12,228 bases of DNA from CAYJFX01 sp964370315. Its GTDB lineage: Bacteria; Spirochaetota; Spirochaetia; Treponematales; Treponemataceae. Shown in pieces: positions 1 to 6,757 of the stretch (position 1 is its first letter; every line of letters begins with the position of its first letter). The position numbers and the translations under genes are program-made. The notes under the pieces are model-generated. The model made no database searches. It had not been told where the DNA came from and saw only the letters and a program-made list of their open reading frames with translations. The stretch is from contig CAYJIS010000058.1 of assembly GCA_964370315.1 (NCBI GenBank), positions 1 through 12,228 of the forward strand, given 5' to 3'.

Positions 1-130
1 AGGGCAAGTCTATACCAAATTCAGAATACCGCTTTTCTTGCCACGTTTCCACAAAATAGCCACGAGCATCCCCAAAAATTTTAGGTTTAATGAGCAGTAC
101 ACCCTCAAGAGGTGTTTGTATCACTTCCAT
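1..130 (-). CDS. rmlC: dTDP-4-dehydrorhamnose 3,5-epimerase, N-terminal part (runs off the window)
   Basis: Only the first 43 codons are in the window. The translation begins MEVIQTPLEGVLLIKP and continues with an IFGDARGYFVETW stretch, which matches the strongly conserved start of RmlC/RfbC (the 'hDxRGxFxE' element at residues 19-28). The enzyme epimerises C3 and C5 of dTDP-4-keto-6-deoxyglucose in the cytoplasm, the third step of dTDP-L-rhamnose synthesis. The ATG at 130-128 is preceded by AAAGGA with a 9-nt spacer, and the start aligns with family members. No frameshift or stop is seen in the visible part. The genes that should supply its substrate, rmlA and rmlB, lie directly upstream but are wrecked, so this copy may be orphaned or served by genes elsewhere. 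Whether the remainder is intact cannot be seen. Confidence 0.88.
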   Translation of the reverse strand, partial: MEVIQTPLEGVLLIKPKIFGDARGYFVETWQEKRYSEFGIDLP

Positions 131-133
131 TAC

Positions 134-533
134 TTATATTCCTTTAATGCCATCAGCAAGTTCCAAGAGATATTGCCCATAGGCAGATTTTTTTAAGCTA
201 GACCGCAAGTGCGTAATTGCATAGCATCCATGAAGCCTTTACGCCAAGCAATCTCTTCTGGACAAGCCACATATAAGCCTTGCCGTGTTTGCATGGCCTA
301 AACATAAAATGTTGTATACATAGCGAAGCCCTCCACTGCGTACCTGGCCCTAATAATTTTTGAATATGATACATGATATAGAATTGAAAAGATAGTGAGA
401 TCACACAGCTCAACTTATAGCAAAACACTTATGTGATAGAAAATCATAAATAGGCATAAGTTGCCTATCAGTATTTAGCTTGAGAAGCTACAAACGAGTT
501 CCAAACCCTCCGGCAAGATAATACCTTATTATC
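134..533 (-). pseudogene. rmlA: Decayed glucose-1-phosphate thymidylyltransferase (rmlA remnant)
   Basis: Reading the minus strand in changing frames recovers both ends of RmlA. Around 528-492 a KGII-LAGGFGTRL stretch matches the nucleotide-binding N-terminus (KGIILAGGSGTRL). Around 462-445 QLMPIYD matches KQLLPIYDKP. Around 368-334 IQKLLGPGTQW matches FQQLLGDGSQW. Then about 170 codons are missing. From 291 the C-terminal part resumes as MQTRQGLYVACPEEIAWRKG (compare IEERQGLKVSCPEEIAFRKG), runs to about 212, shifts frame, and ends KKSAYGQYLLELADGIKGI with TAA at 136-134. The pieces are in several frames, with internal stops and a large internal deletion, so no functional thymidylyltransferase can be made. 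The order of the pieces and the tight spacing to rmlC (3 nt) show the ancestral rmlB-rmlA-rmlC operon. Piece boundaries are approximate. Confidence 0.85.
140..145 (-). promoter_or_regulatory. Ribosome binding site of rmlC, inside the rmlA remnant
   Basis: AAAGGA on the minus strand lies 9 nt before the rmlC ATG at 130 and overlaps the last codons of the rmlA remnant (Lys-Gly-Ile). It is a good Shine-Dalgarno match. Its survival inside an otherwise degraded gene supports rmlC being still translated. Confidence 0.6.
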
Positions 534-544
534 CTAAGCTGTTT

Positions 545-665
545 TTGTACCCCCCTTTCAACAGCTGCGTAATTGACCTTCCACATGTAGCCAATCGCGA
601 ATACTTTTACCCTTACCCTAAATAAGTAAAGGTTTGCACACTGCAGACAATTGTATGGATTGTAC
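545..665 (-). pseudogene. rmlB: Decayed dTDP-glucose 4,6-dehydratase (rmlB remnant)
   Basis: On the minus strand from about 665 down, one frame gives VQSIQLSAVCKPLLI, then after a one-base irregularity GKGKSIRDWLHVE, then after another shift DHYAAVERG-like codons. This lines up with the well-conserved C-terminal region of RmlB (E. coli LVILNALEGKALPIYGKG..IRDWLYVEDH). Only this segment of roughly 40 residues is recognisable. The N-terminal Rossmann part and the remaining C-terminus are gone or too degraded to see; 666-722 shows nothing I can assign. It lies immediately upstream of the rmlA remnant in the same orientation, as in a normal rmlBA(C) operon. The ends given are approximate. Confidence 0.78.
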
Positions 666-722
666 AGAAAAATTCATTGCACGATATAACACTCAGTACT
701 TAACACCAATAAGAACACGTTG

Positions 723-2495
723 TTATACAAAGTATTTTTTCATCTTATCTAAAATACATGATAAGAATGGCACTTGCAAGCCCTTATGATAGAGAGCTCT
801 AGCAACTATAAAAACCTTTTGTCGTAGCTTTGCTCCTAATGGAGGGATAGTAACTTGTCTTGTATTGCGATACACAATTTCTTCATAAAAAAGTGTTTGT
901 TTAGCATATTTCCACCAATGGTGTGCCATTGCCCTATGAGGCTCTTTCCAAGGCTTCATACTACCTGAATAATGTACTATTTTAGGGTTTTTCCTTGATT
1001 GCATATAATCTAAGTAAAGTTCACTAGGGAGCTCATTTATAAGAAGCTCTGCAACCATGGGTAAATGCCATTCTACATTCCATGAAATATCAAAATACTG
1101 TATATTCCCATCAAAAACACTATTCAAAACGTCTTGATCAACGAAAATTGGCTTCTTAATTTCTTGTAATTTAGCAATACACTTATGAGTAAAGTCAAAC
1201 TCTATCAATTTAGGTATATCTAAAATTAAAACCCCTGCTTGAAAATACATGCTATGGACAGAAATTTTAAGAGTAGTAGTTAGATAATTATTTAAAAATT
1301 CATTTTTCTTTACATCATTAAAAATTTGACGCACTATTTCCACATCCCTTGCAGCCGCAATGGCATATCCATGCAAATCTTCCTGATACAACTCTGCAAC
1401 ATCATGTAAAATAATGATATCACAATCTAAATACAAAGCTTTCACATAGTTTTTAAAAACTTCAGGTATAAAAAAGCGAAAATAGGTTAATGGAGTAAAA
1501 TGCGCATTAACTGAAAAGTTAACATGCTTATATTTATAGGCAATGGGTGAAATATCTATAAAGCGGATTGAAATATTGTGTGCGCCATGGGCAAGAATTT
1601 TATTTTTTATATCGTCTGTAAAGCCCTGCTCAAAAATACAGATATCATAGTTATTATTACTGCTTGCATGTGCCGTCAAGGAGGCTATGGTTACGCATAA
1701 ATAGGGTGCATAATTTTCATCAGAAGCAAAGATGACAGGTATATTATTCTCGTGAAAGGCTGGCTTCACAGTAGGCAGTAAGGGTACATCAACAAACTCC
1801 ACATGCACTTCTTTTATTTTTTTTCCTTCATGTATTTTTTTATACATAAATAATGCGGTAAGCCTTTCTGCTATAAAAGCAGGCATTCTTTGCCCATAAA
1901 AGGAAAGCTTGTCATAGTCTAAACTAGCGTGTATTTGAAATAACAGAGGGAAAATAAATTCACAGTATTCAAAAAAAAGTTCTTTTTTCATGAGAAAAAT
2001 ATTTCGATAACAAGCATTTTTTTGAACTTTAAATTTCTCAACAATATTCGCATACGGTGACAATTGCTTTGCATGCTCAAGAACTGTCTCCAAAGTACCC
2101 ACATGATGGCTAGAGATAAATTGCTGCATAACTCCATCATAGGTTTCGAAATGAGCTACTATATCATAATTTTCAAAATCAGCCACATCTTCAGCGCTAA
2201 GTATTCGGCGGTAATGACAAAAACCAATATAATCAGGATTGCCATAACTTTCATAATTTTTCCACACCGAATACACAGCCGTCATTTCATTGAATTGCCT
2301 ATTTAAAGAAGAAATATTGTCGCCAATATCATCACCTACCGTATTCTCTAAAAGCCAGTTATAATCTTCATCAACAACTGCCCCATCTTTGTGCACAGCA
2401 CTCCCCAAAGCACGCCCACAATGGACGGGAATATAATGGGTACCCGTGGGCAGTAAGGCAGGCTTATGGCAAGACACAATGATTTTGTATGACAT
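723..2495 (-). CDS. WbbM-like bifunctional glycosyltransferase, DUF4422 (GT111) + GT8
   Basis: This 590-residue protein has two glycosyltransferase domains. Residues 1-240 are DUF4422, with the start YKIIVSCHKPA, the block GDNISSLNRQFNEMTAVYSVW (58-78) and DYIGFCHYRR (88-97). Residues 252-545 are a LgtC-type GT8 domain: metal-binding DCD 357-359, FQAGVLILDI 418-427, DQD 453-455 and HYSGSMKPW 508-516. A basic, hydrophobic tail (545-590) probably touches the membrane. Klebsiella WbbM has the same order of domains: its DUF4422 domain (GT111) adds beta-Galf and its GT8 domain adds alpha-Galp, making the D-galactan I repeat. By analogy this enzyme may add two alternating sugars, plausibly galactofuranose and galactopyranose, at the inner membrane; donor identity is inference. 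It is the last gene before the decayed rml region, 37 nt after the HAD gene, with only a weak ribosome site (AGAAG about 12 nt upstream). Confidence 0.85.
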   Translation of the reverse strand: MSYKIIVSCHKPALLPTGTHYIPVHCGRALGSAVHKDGAVVDEDYNWLLENTVGDDIGDNISSLNRQFNEMTAVYSVWKNYESYGNPDYIGFCHYRRILSAEDVADFENYDIVAHFETYDGVMQQFISSHHVGTLETVLEHAKQLSPYANIVEKFKVQKNACYRNIFLMKKELFFEYCEFIFPLLFQIHASLDYDKLSFYGQRMPAFIAERLTALFMYKKIHEGKKIKEVHVEFVDVPLLPTVKPAFHENNIPVIFASDENYAPYLCVTIASLTAHASSNNNYDICIFEQGFTDDIKNKILAHGAHNISIRFIDISPIAYKYKHVNFSVNAHFTPLTYFRFFIPEVFKNYVKALYLDCDIIILHDVAELYQEDLHGYAIAAARDVEIVRQIFNDVKKNEFLNNYLTTTLKISVHSMYFQAGVLILDIPKLIEFDFTHKCIAKLQEIKKPIFVDQDVLNSVFDGNIQYFDISWNVEWHLPMVAELLINELPSELYLDYMQSRKNPKIVHYSGSMKPWKEPHRAMAHHWWKYAKQTLFYEEIVYRNTRQVTIPPLGAKLRQKVFIVARALYHKGLQVPFLSCILDKMKKYFV

Positions 2496-2532
2496 ATTTG
2501 GTGCACACTTCTATTTTAAATTGGTATAGCAT

Positions 2533-3174
2533 TTAGCACACATATGATATGTGTTTCAAAATATCCAGTGGTTGTTGTATTTTTGCTACATCATTAAAAA
2601 ATCCAAAACCATATCCTACCCCTAAAAAGTCAATCCCTTGCGAACACGCAGCTTCTTGATCATGTACTGTATCACCTATCATAATAACTTGTGATAAATC
2701 GTATATACTAAGCTTTTTAAAACATTTTGCTATTAAATCAGATTTCGTTATTGTACAAGCACTATCGGTGCCACAAATTGGAAAACAAAATTTATCAAAT
2801 CCAAAGTGCTTACACAGCAGAGTGGCATAATCTTCACGCTTGTTTGTTGCTATAGCTTGCTTAAAACCCTTTCCTTTGAAAGTTTCTAGAACAGTAAAAA
2901 TATCTTTATAAAGTACAGCGTTGTAAACTTGATTATTTTTATAATACTCTCTAAAAATATCCATCGCGTGTTGAGCTTCAAACTCAGACATAGCAAAGTG
3001 TTCCGCAAAAATTTTTTTAGGGGTCGGTCCAATAAAAGATTGAATTTCTACTTGTGATGGGAGCGGAATTTTCAATAAATTAAATACATGTTCATAGCTT
3101 GCAATCAACCCTTGACTCGAGTCAACAAGGGTACCGTCTACATCCCAAATTATAGTATTTTTATTATATTTCAT
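2533..3174 (-). CDS. HAD-family sugar-phosphate phosphatase (phosphoglycolate phosphatase-like)
   Basis: This 213-residue protein has all four HAD motifs: WDVDGTLVDS at 10-19 (nucleophile D11, acid/base D13), AIATNK 107-112 (motif II), K144 in TITKSD (motif III), and MIGDTVHD 165-172 (motif IV, D168 and D172). The insert after motif I is a helical C1 cap, as in phosphoglycolate phosphatase and Gph/PgmB relatives. It is cytoplasmic, with no signal peptide. Its ATG at 3174-3172 lies inside the end of the aldolase gene (11-nt overlap), and no clear Shine-Dalgarno is visible, so it probably relies on translational coupling. By context it may remove phosphate from the product of the upstream aldolase before cytidylyl transfer, as KdsC does for Kdo-8-P; the substrate is inferred. 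The domain assignment is secure, the specific role is not. Confidence 0.85.
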   Translation of the reverse strand: MKYNKNTIIWDVDGTLVDSSQGLIASYEHVFNLLKIPLPSQVEIQSFIGPTPKKIFAEHFAMSEFEAQHAMDIFREYYKNNQVYNAVLYKDIFTVLETFKGKGFKQAIATNKREDYATLLCKHFGFDKFCFPICGTDSACTITKSDLIAKCFKKLSIYDLSQVIMIGDTVHDQEAACSQGIDFLGVGYGFGFFNDVAKIQQPLDILKHISYVC

Positions 3175-4714
3175 ATATTGTCGGTGTTAAAAAGTTAATT
3201 TTAATCATCTTTGAAAATTTCTTTAAATTTTCTTGCATGATTGTATTTCTTTTATCAAATACACCTAACTTTGCATTGTTTACAAGGGCAGAGTCATAGT
3301 AGTTTTCATTTAAAGAAGAAAAACCATCTAATCCAGCAAAATAGACCTCATCAATTCCTATTTTAATTAAAACGGATAATAAAATCAATGCGCTATTGTC
3401 ATACATTTCTGAAGAATTTAAGTACGAACTATAGTTAAGTGTGGGGATATCAACATTTTTTATGTTTGAAGTTATTAACATGTTGCTTGTTTTATTTTGT
3501 TCTAAAAAGCGCTTAGCATTTGTGACAAAAATTTTATCACAATTATATTTCTTTATTTCAGAATTTAAAGAAAATGTATATACATCATTTTCACTAATAA
3601 AAGACAAAATTGTGTTTGAATTATTCAATAAAGATTTTCCTGGAGCAAAAACTAAAACTTTCTTTTTCCCTATGTCCTTCGAAAGTTTTACAATTTCGTG
3701 CGAATCGTCAATAGTATTTTCTTGGTACTCTATATATAGTCTTTTTATAAGTTCTTTATCATAATTATTTTTTTTATCATATGGTATACGCTTTAATATA
3801 GAATTAATGGAATCAATTGTTATTGTATGCTTTTCACTAAGGTATAATGCGTAGTTAGGGTGACATTCATGCGTAGCAGCTAAGTAAAACGGTAAGTTAT
3901 AGCCCCAAGGGTATTTAATAAAAAATTGTTGTATATGCTTGTCAACGATTTCTAAAACTGGAAGAATATTATATTTTGTATTATATTCTTCGTTAACATA
4001 GTTAATTAAAAGCTCTGTGCAAAGATTTCCTGCTCCCCTCCCCATGCCTAAAATGGACGCATCAACAACAATTTCCCTTTGAGCTCTAAGGTTGAACAAC
4101 GCAACTGCATTGGAAAAAGAAAGCTGTAAATTGTTATGAGAGTGAAAACAAATTGAAATATCTTTTTTCAAATTGTTATGTAACAGTAAAAAAAGTGAAA
4201 CAAGTTGCCTTCCTTTCATAATACCCATGGTATCAACAATAGAAAATCCCGTAGGCTCAATCTTGTTTACTTCCTCAATAAGCTCTAGCATTTCAAAATC
4301 GCTGTAATGATACGTATGCGTGGGATTAATGTAAAGCTTATAACCTTTATTTTTTACTGCTTTACAGACACTTAAAGCAGCCTTCCAGTCATTTTTTTTA
4401 AAAATGACTCTAAAACCGTCAAGGCTTAAACCGTCGTGGTCAGGTAGAGAAGCAGCATCAAATTTACTGTAGGCAAACATTCCATAAAATAGAGTCTCAC
4501 CTTTATCTTTTGGAATGAATTTTTTCACTTGGTTTACATCTTGAAACAAAGTCCTGTTGACATCATATGTGCCAGATTCAAAAAAACCCAATTCAACAAT
4601 GTCAATTTTAGCTCGAACTAGGGCTTCACACGTTTCTAAAATGGCTTTTTTTCCAAAATTCCAATTATTTACATAACCCCCATCACGCAAAGTACAATCA
4701 AGAATTTTTATCAT
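3164..4714 (-). CDS. DRE-TIM (HMGL-like) aldolase fused to DUF115/GT42-like domain
   Basis: Residues 1-280 of this 516-residue protein form a DRE-TIM metallolyase barrel: LDCTLRDGGY (5-14, with R10 and metal-binding D11), DTMG 161-164, the metal-binding HSH (H191, H193) and GMGRGAGN 223-230. It most resembles 4-hydroxy-2-oxovalerate aldolase and related pyruvate aldolases. After a linker (about 285-350), residues 351-516 form a Rossmann-like domain with KKVLVFAPGKSL (351-362) and the helix-strand block NSALILL...DEVYFAGLDG (440-464). This resembles DUF115/GT42 (sialyltransferase-like) proteins but has no histidine at all. The gene starts inside the cytidylyltransferase gene (17-nt overlap) behind a good AGAGG, and its end overlaps the HAD gene. 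By context it may join pyruvate to a sugar aldehyde to build an ulosonic acid; this is inference. Confidence 0.82.
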   Translation of the reverse strand: MIKILDCTLRDGGYVNNWNFGKKAILETCEALVRAKIDIVELGFFESGTYDVNRTLFQDVNQVKKFIPKDKGETLFYGMFAYSKFDAASLPDHDGLSLDGFRVIFKKNDWKAALSVCKAVKNKGYKLYINPTHTYHYSDFEMLELIEEVNKIEPTGFSIVDTMGIMKGRQLVSLFLLLHNNLKKDISICFHSHNNLQLSFSNAVALFNLRAQREIVVDASILGMGRGAGNLCTELLINYVNEEYNTKYNILPVLEIVDKHIQQFFIKYPWGYNLPFYLAATHECHPNYALYLSEKHTITIDSINSILKRIPYDKKNNYDKELIKRLYIEYQENTIDDSHEIVKLSKDIGKKKVLVFAPGKSLLNNSNTILSFISENDVYTFSLNSEIKKYNCDKIFVTNAKRFLEQNKTSNMLITSNIKNVDIPTLNYSSYLNSSEMYDNSALILLSVLIKIGIDEVYFAGLDGFSSLNENYYDSALVNNAKLGVFDKRNTIMQENLKKFSKMIKINFLTPTIYEI

Positions 4715-5396
4715 CGCGTGCCTCTTTAATCATATTTTGATATACAGCACAAGCAAACTCAAAATCGTCTGCATCATCAATATCTATCCCTTCTCGCTTA
4801 TCCAAAACATAAAGATAAGGATTCTCACCATAGAAATATTTTCTTTGAATCATAAGTTCACGAGAGGCAATATAAATAGCATTTGTCACCACTTTCCAAT
4901 CTGGGAGCAATTGCGAAATAACATGTGCATTTGGGTTAAAATTTAGAGGCTTGGTTTCATCAAAAAGATATTCTTTCATAATTTTTACGCTAATAAGGGA
5001 ATCAAATTTTTTTTGCTCTAAAACGACCTGTTTGTATGTTTCAATGGCTACTTTGTAAGACAATGGCGTGGTAATGGGGCAAACGCAAGGTGCCCACATG
5101 ATAATATCTTCCTTTTGTGCCAAAGCCACATATTCTACAACATCATTAAAAGATTTTGTTTTGTCATCGCAGTATTCTATGGGGCGGTTATGAATATTTA
5201 CCCCTTCAGCTAAAGCCATATCAAGCATCTCATCGCTATCTGATGAAACCACAATTTTATCAACCTGAGCACCTAATAAGGTCTTTAACTGTCTAATTTT
5301 ATGAATCAATAAATTACTGTCTGCAAAAGGTAGAATGTTTTTATTTTTTAAACGCTTGCTTCCAGCTCTTACCGGTATTACTGCTACTGTTTTCAT
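4698..5396 (-). CDS. CMP-sugar synthetase-like cytidylyltransferase (NeuA/KdsB type)
   Basis: This 232-residue protein opens with the CTP-binding signature IPVRAGSKRLKNKNI (7-21), equivalent to IPARGGSKGLPGKNI of NeuA. It has SSDSDEML (51-58), the CPITTPLS element (106-113, standing for QPTSPLR) and ends with GIDIDDADDFEFA (203-215), the Mg-binding and dimer-closing part of the family. It should activate an acidic 2-keto-3-deoxy sugar with CTP, giving a CMP-sugar and PPi in the cytoplasm. It is not close enough to NeuA, PseF, LegF or KdsB to name the sugar. No NeuB/NeuC homologue is in the window; instead the next gene, overlapping by 17 nt, is a pyruvate-type aldolase, followed by a phosphatase. 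The start is well supported by AAAGG 6 nt upstream (5407-5403). Confidence 0.85.
   Translation of the reverse strand: MKTVAVIPVRAGSKRLKNKNILPFADSNLLIHKIRQLKTLLGAQVDKIVVSSDSDEMLDMALAEGVNIHNRPIEYCDDKTKSFNDVVEYVALAQKEDIIMWAPCVCPITTPLSYKVAIETYKQVVLEQKKFDSLISVKIMKEYLFDETKPLNFNPNAHVISQLLPDWKVVTNAIYIASRELMIQRKYFYGENPYLYVLDKREGIDIDDADDFEFACAVYQNMIKEARDDKNS
4721..4725 (-). promoter_or_regulatory. Ribosome binding site of the aldolase, within the upstream gene
   Basis: AGAGG on the minus strand sits 6 nt before the aldolase ATG (4714-4712), inside the last codons of the cytidylyltransferase. It supports this start and an independent plus coupled initiation in the overlap. Confidence 0.6.
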
Positions 5397-5456
5397 ATTT
5401 AACCTTTGTTAGAACATACAAACTATTAAATAAACGAAAATAAAAATATACATATT

Positions 5457-6728
5457 TCAGCTATTTAAAAATCGTTTAATTTTTGATAACAAAAACTTTT
5501 TTATCGTTTCTGACCTTCCAAGTTTTGTTCTTACACTTCTAATTCTTTCTAAGTGAGCTTTATACTCACTATAATTATTTGAAAAAATATGTTTCTTTTT
5601 CCCAGGGCATAATACAGCTAACGAACGATACAAAATCATTCCAGTAAAATTGAGAAGATAGAAGCCATTAGAACCTTCAATTCCTTCAATTTTTGCCGAT
5701 AATTCATCCGAGCATTTTTTCAGATTATCGTTTTCTATACCAAAAGATGCAAGCCTATGATTTTCCATATTAATGTCAATAATATACAGTGCAAGCTCTT
5801 TATAAGAATCTTTTGAAGAAGAAAATTTAATGCTAGAATCACAAAAATCTAGTCCCAACATATTTTCAAATATTTTATTTTCTGCATCACATTCTTCAGA
5901 AATTTTACTATATTCATCTTCAGTCAAATAAAACTTAGCTTTAAAATTCTTGGGAGTATTAGCTAAAACTTTATAATGAGCAGTATTATATTTATAATCA
6001 ATAATACGTGGATTATACTCATTTATTGCATTTTGAAGACGTGTTAACGTGTTCCCATTTCCTTCATTTGAATTTATAAATTGCATATTATCGTAAGATA
6101 TCCCCATTTTTTCTAGCAAAAATGCTGATGGGCCATCAGGATGCTGACAAGCAGTTTTGAATGGAAAAAATTGAGTATGGGGAAAAACTGTTTGTATGTT
6201 CTCTATTTTCTGAATCTGAGATGTCCATTGACAAATATGATAAAAATCGCCCATCTTGGCATACTGTTGATGAAGCGAACAGTGATACTCATAGGGGTTG
6301 CGAACAACGACTAGAGGAATTATTTCCTTTCCAAAAGATTCAAAAAACTCTTTTAATCTTTTAAGTCCAGCTATAGGCAAAAAAGAAATGGTCTCACCAG
6401 AAATAATTATATTTTTATTTTTACTGAAATATTCTTTAAGAGTTTTAGTATAATCACTATGTAATTTTTCATAGTCATTAATACCCATACATATATTGGG
6501 ATTATATTTTCTAGGGTCCTCGCAAAAAATCGAATAAATGGCATGGCCATGATTCGAAAAATTACGTGGCCAATCTGCTCCATATGCAGCACTATCGAAC
6601 AAAGGGTATATATACCCTTGATTATACAAAGCAGAAATATTGTGTTTACACGTCTCTTGAAAAGATGTTGTTGCTGTTTTATGAAATCCCATATGTAAAT
6701 ATATTTTTTTCATATTATTATATCTCAT
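5457..6728 (-). CDS. Sulfotransferase-like protein (PAPS-dependent fold)
   Basis: Near the start of this 423-residue protein is HMGFHKTATTSFQ (12-24), the P-loop-like 5'-phosphosulfate-binding site of PAPS sulfotransferases. VVVRNPYEYHCSL (140-152, with R143 and S151) matches the 3'-phosphate-binding motif. The C-terminal 180 residues are lysine-, asparagine- and isoleucine-rich and not recognisable. The likely role is sulfation of a sugar in the glycan built by its neighbours, at the cytoplasmic face; acceptor unknown. No signal peptide or clear membrane segment is seen. Two starts are possible: Met1 (6728) or Met6 (6713), the latter giving the more usual MKKIYLHMG start; neither has a strong ribosome site. 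It follows the GT2 gene by 29 nt, so it probably belongs to the same operon. Bacterial members of this fold are diverse, so activity is inferred. Confidence 0.75.
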   Translation of the reverse strand: MRYNNMKKIYLHMGFHKTATTSFQETCKHNISALYNQGYIYPLFDSAAYGADWPRNFSNHGHAIYSIFCEDPRKYNPNICMGINDYEKLHSDYTKTLKEYFSKNKNIIISGETISFLPIAGLKRLKEFFESFGKEIIPLVVVRNPYEYHCSLHQQYAKMGDFYHICQWTSQIQKIENIQTVFPHTQFFPFKTACQHPDGPSAFLLEKMGISYDNMQFINSNEGNGNTLTRLQNAINEYNPRIIDYKYNTAHYKVLANTPKNFKAKFYLTEDEYSKISEECDAENKIFENMLGLDFCDSSIKFSSSKDSYKELALYIIDINMENHRLASFGIENDNLKKCSDELSAKIEGIEGSNGFYLLNFTGMILYRSLAVLCPGKKKHIFSNNYSEYKAHLERIRSVRTKLGRSETIKKFLLSKIKRFLNS

Positions 6729-6757
6729 TAAACTTAATAGTCACTACATATAGGATG

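Noticed and set aside
198..428. A 76-codon minus-strand open frame
   Set aside because: It is not a gene: its middle (IQKLLGPGTQW) is an in-frame piece of decayed rmlA and the rest is out-of-frame read-through of the same remnant.
666..722. Possible transcription terminator after the GT111-GT8 gene
   Set aside because: I found no stem-loop followed by a T-run on the minus strand; the short self-complementary bits near 690-700 are too weak.
3765..3780. T/A homopolymer runs (for example eight T near 3770) as possible phase-variation switches
   Set aside because: Runs of this length are common throughout this AT-rich window and none is longer than expected or placed at a gene start.
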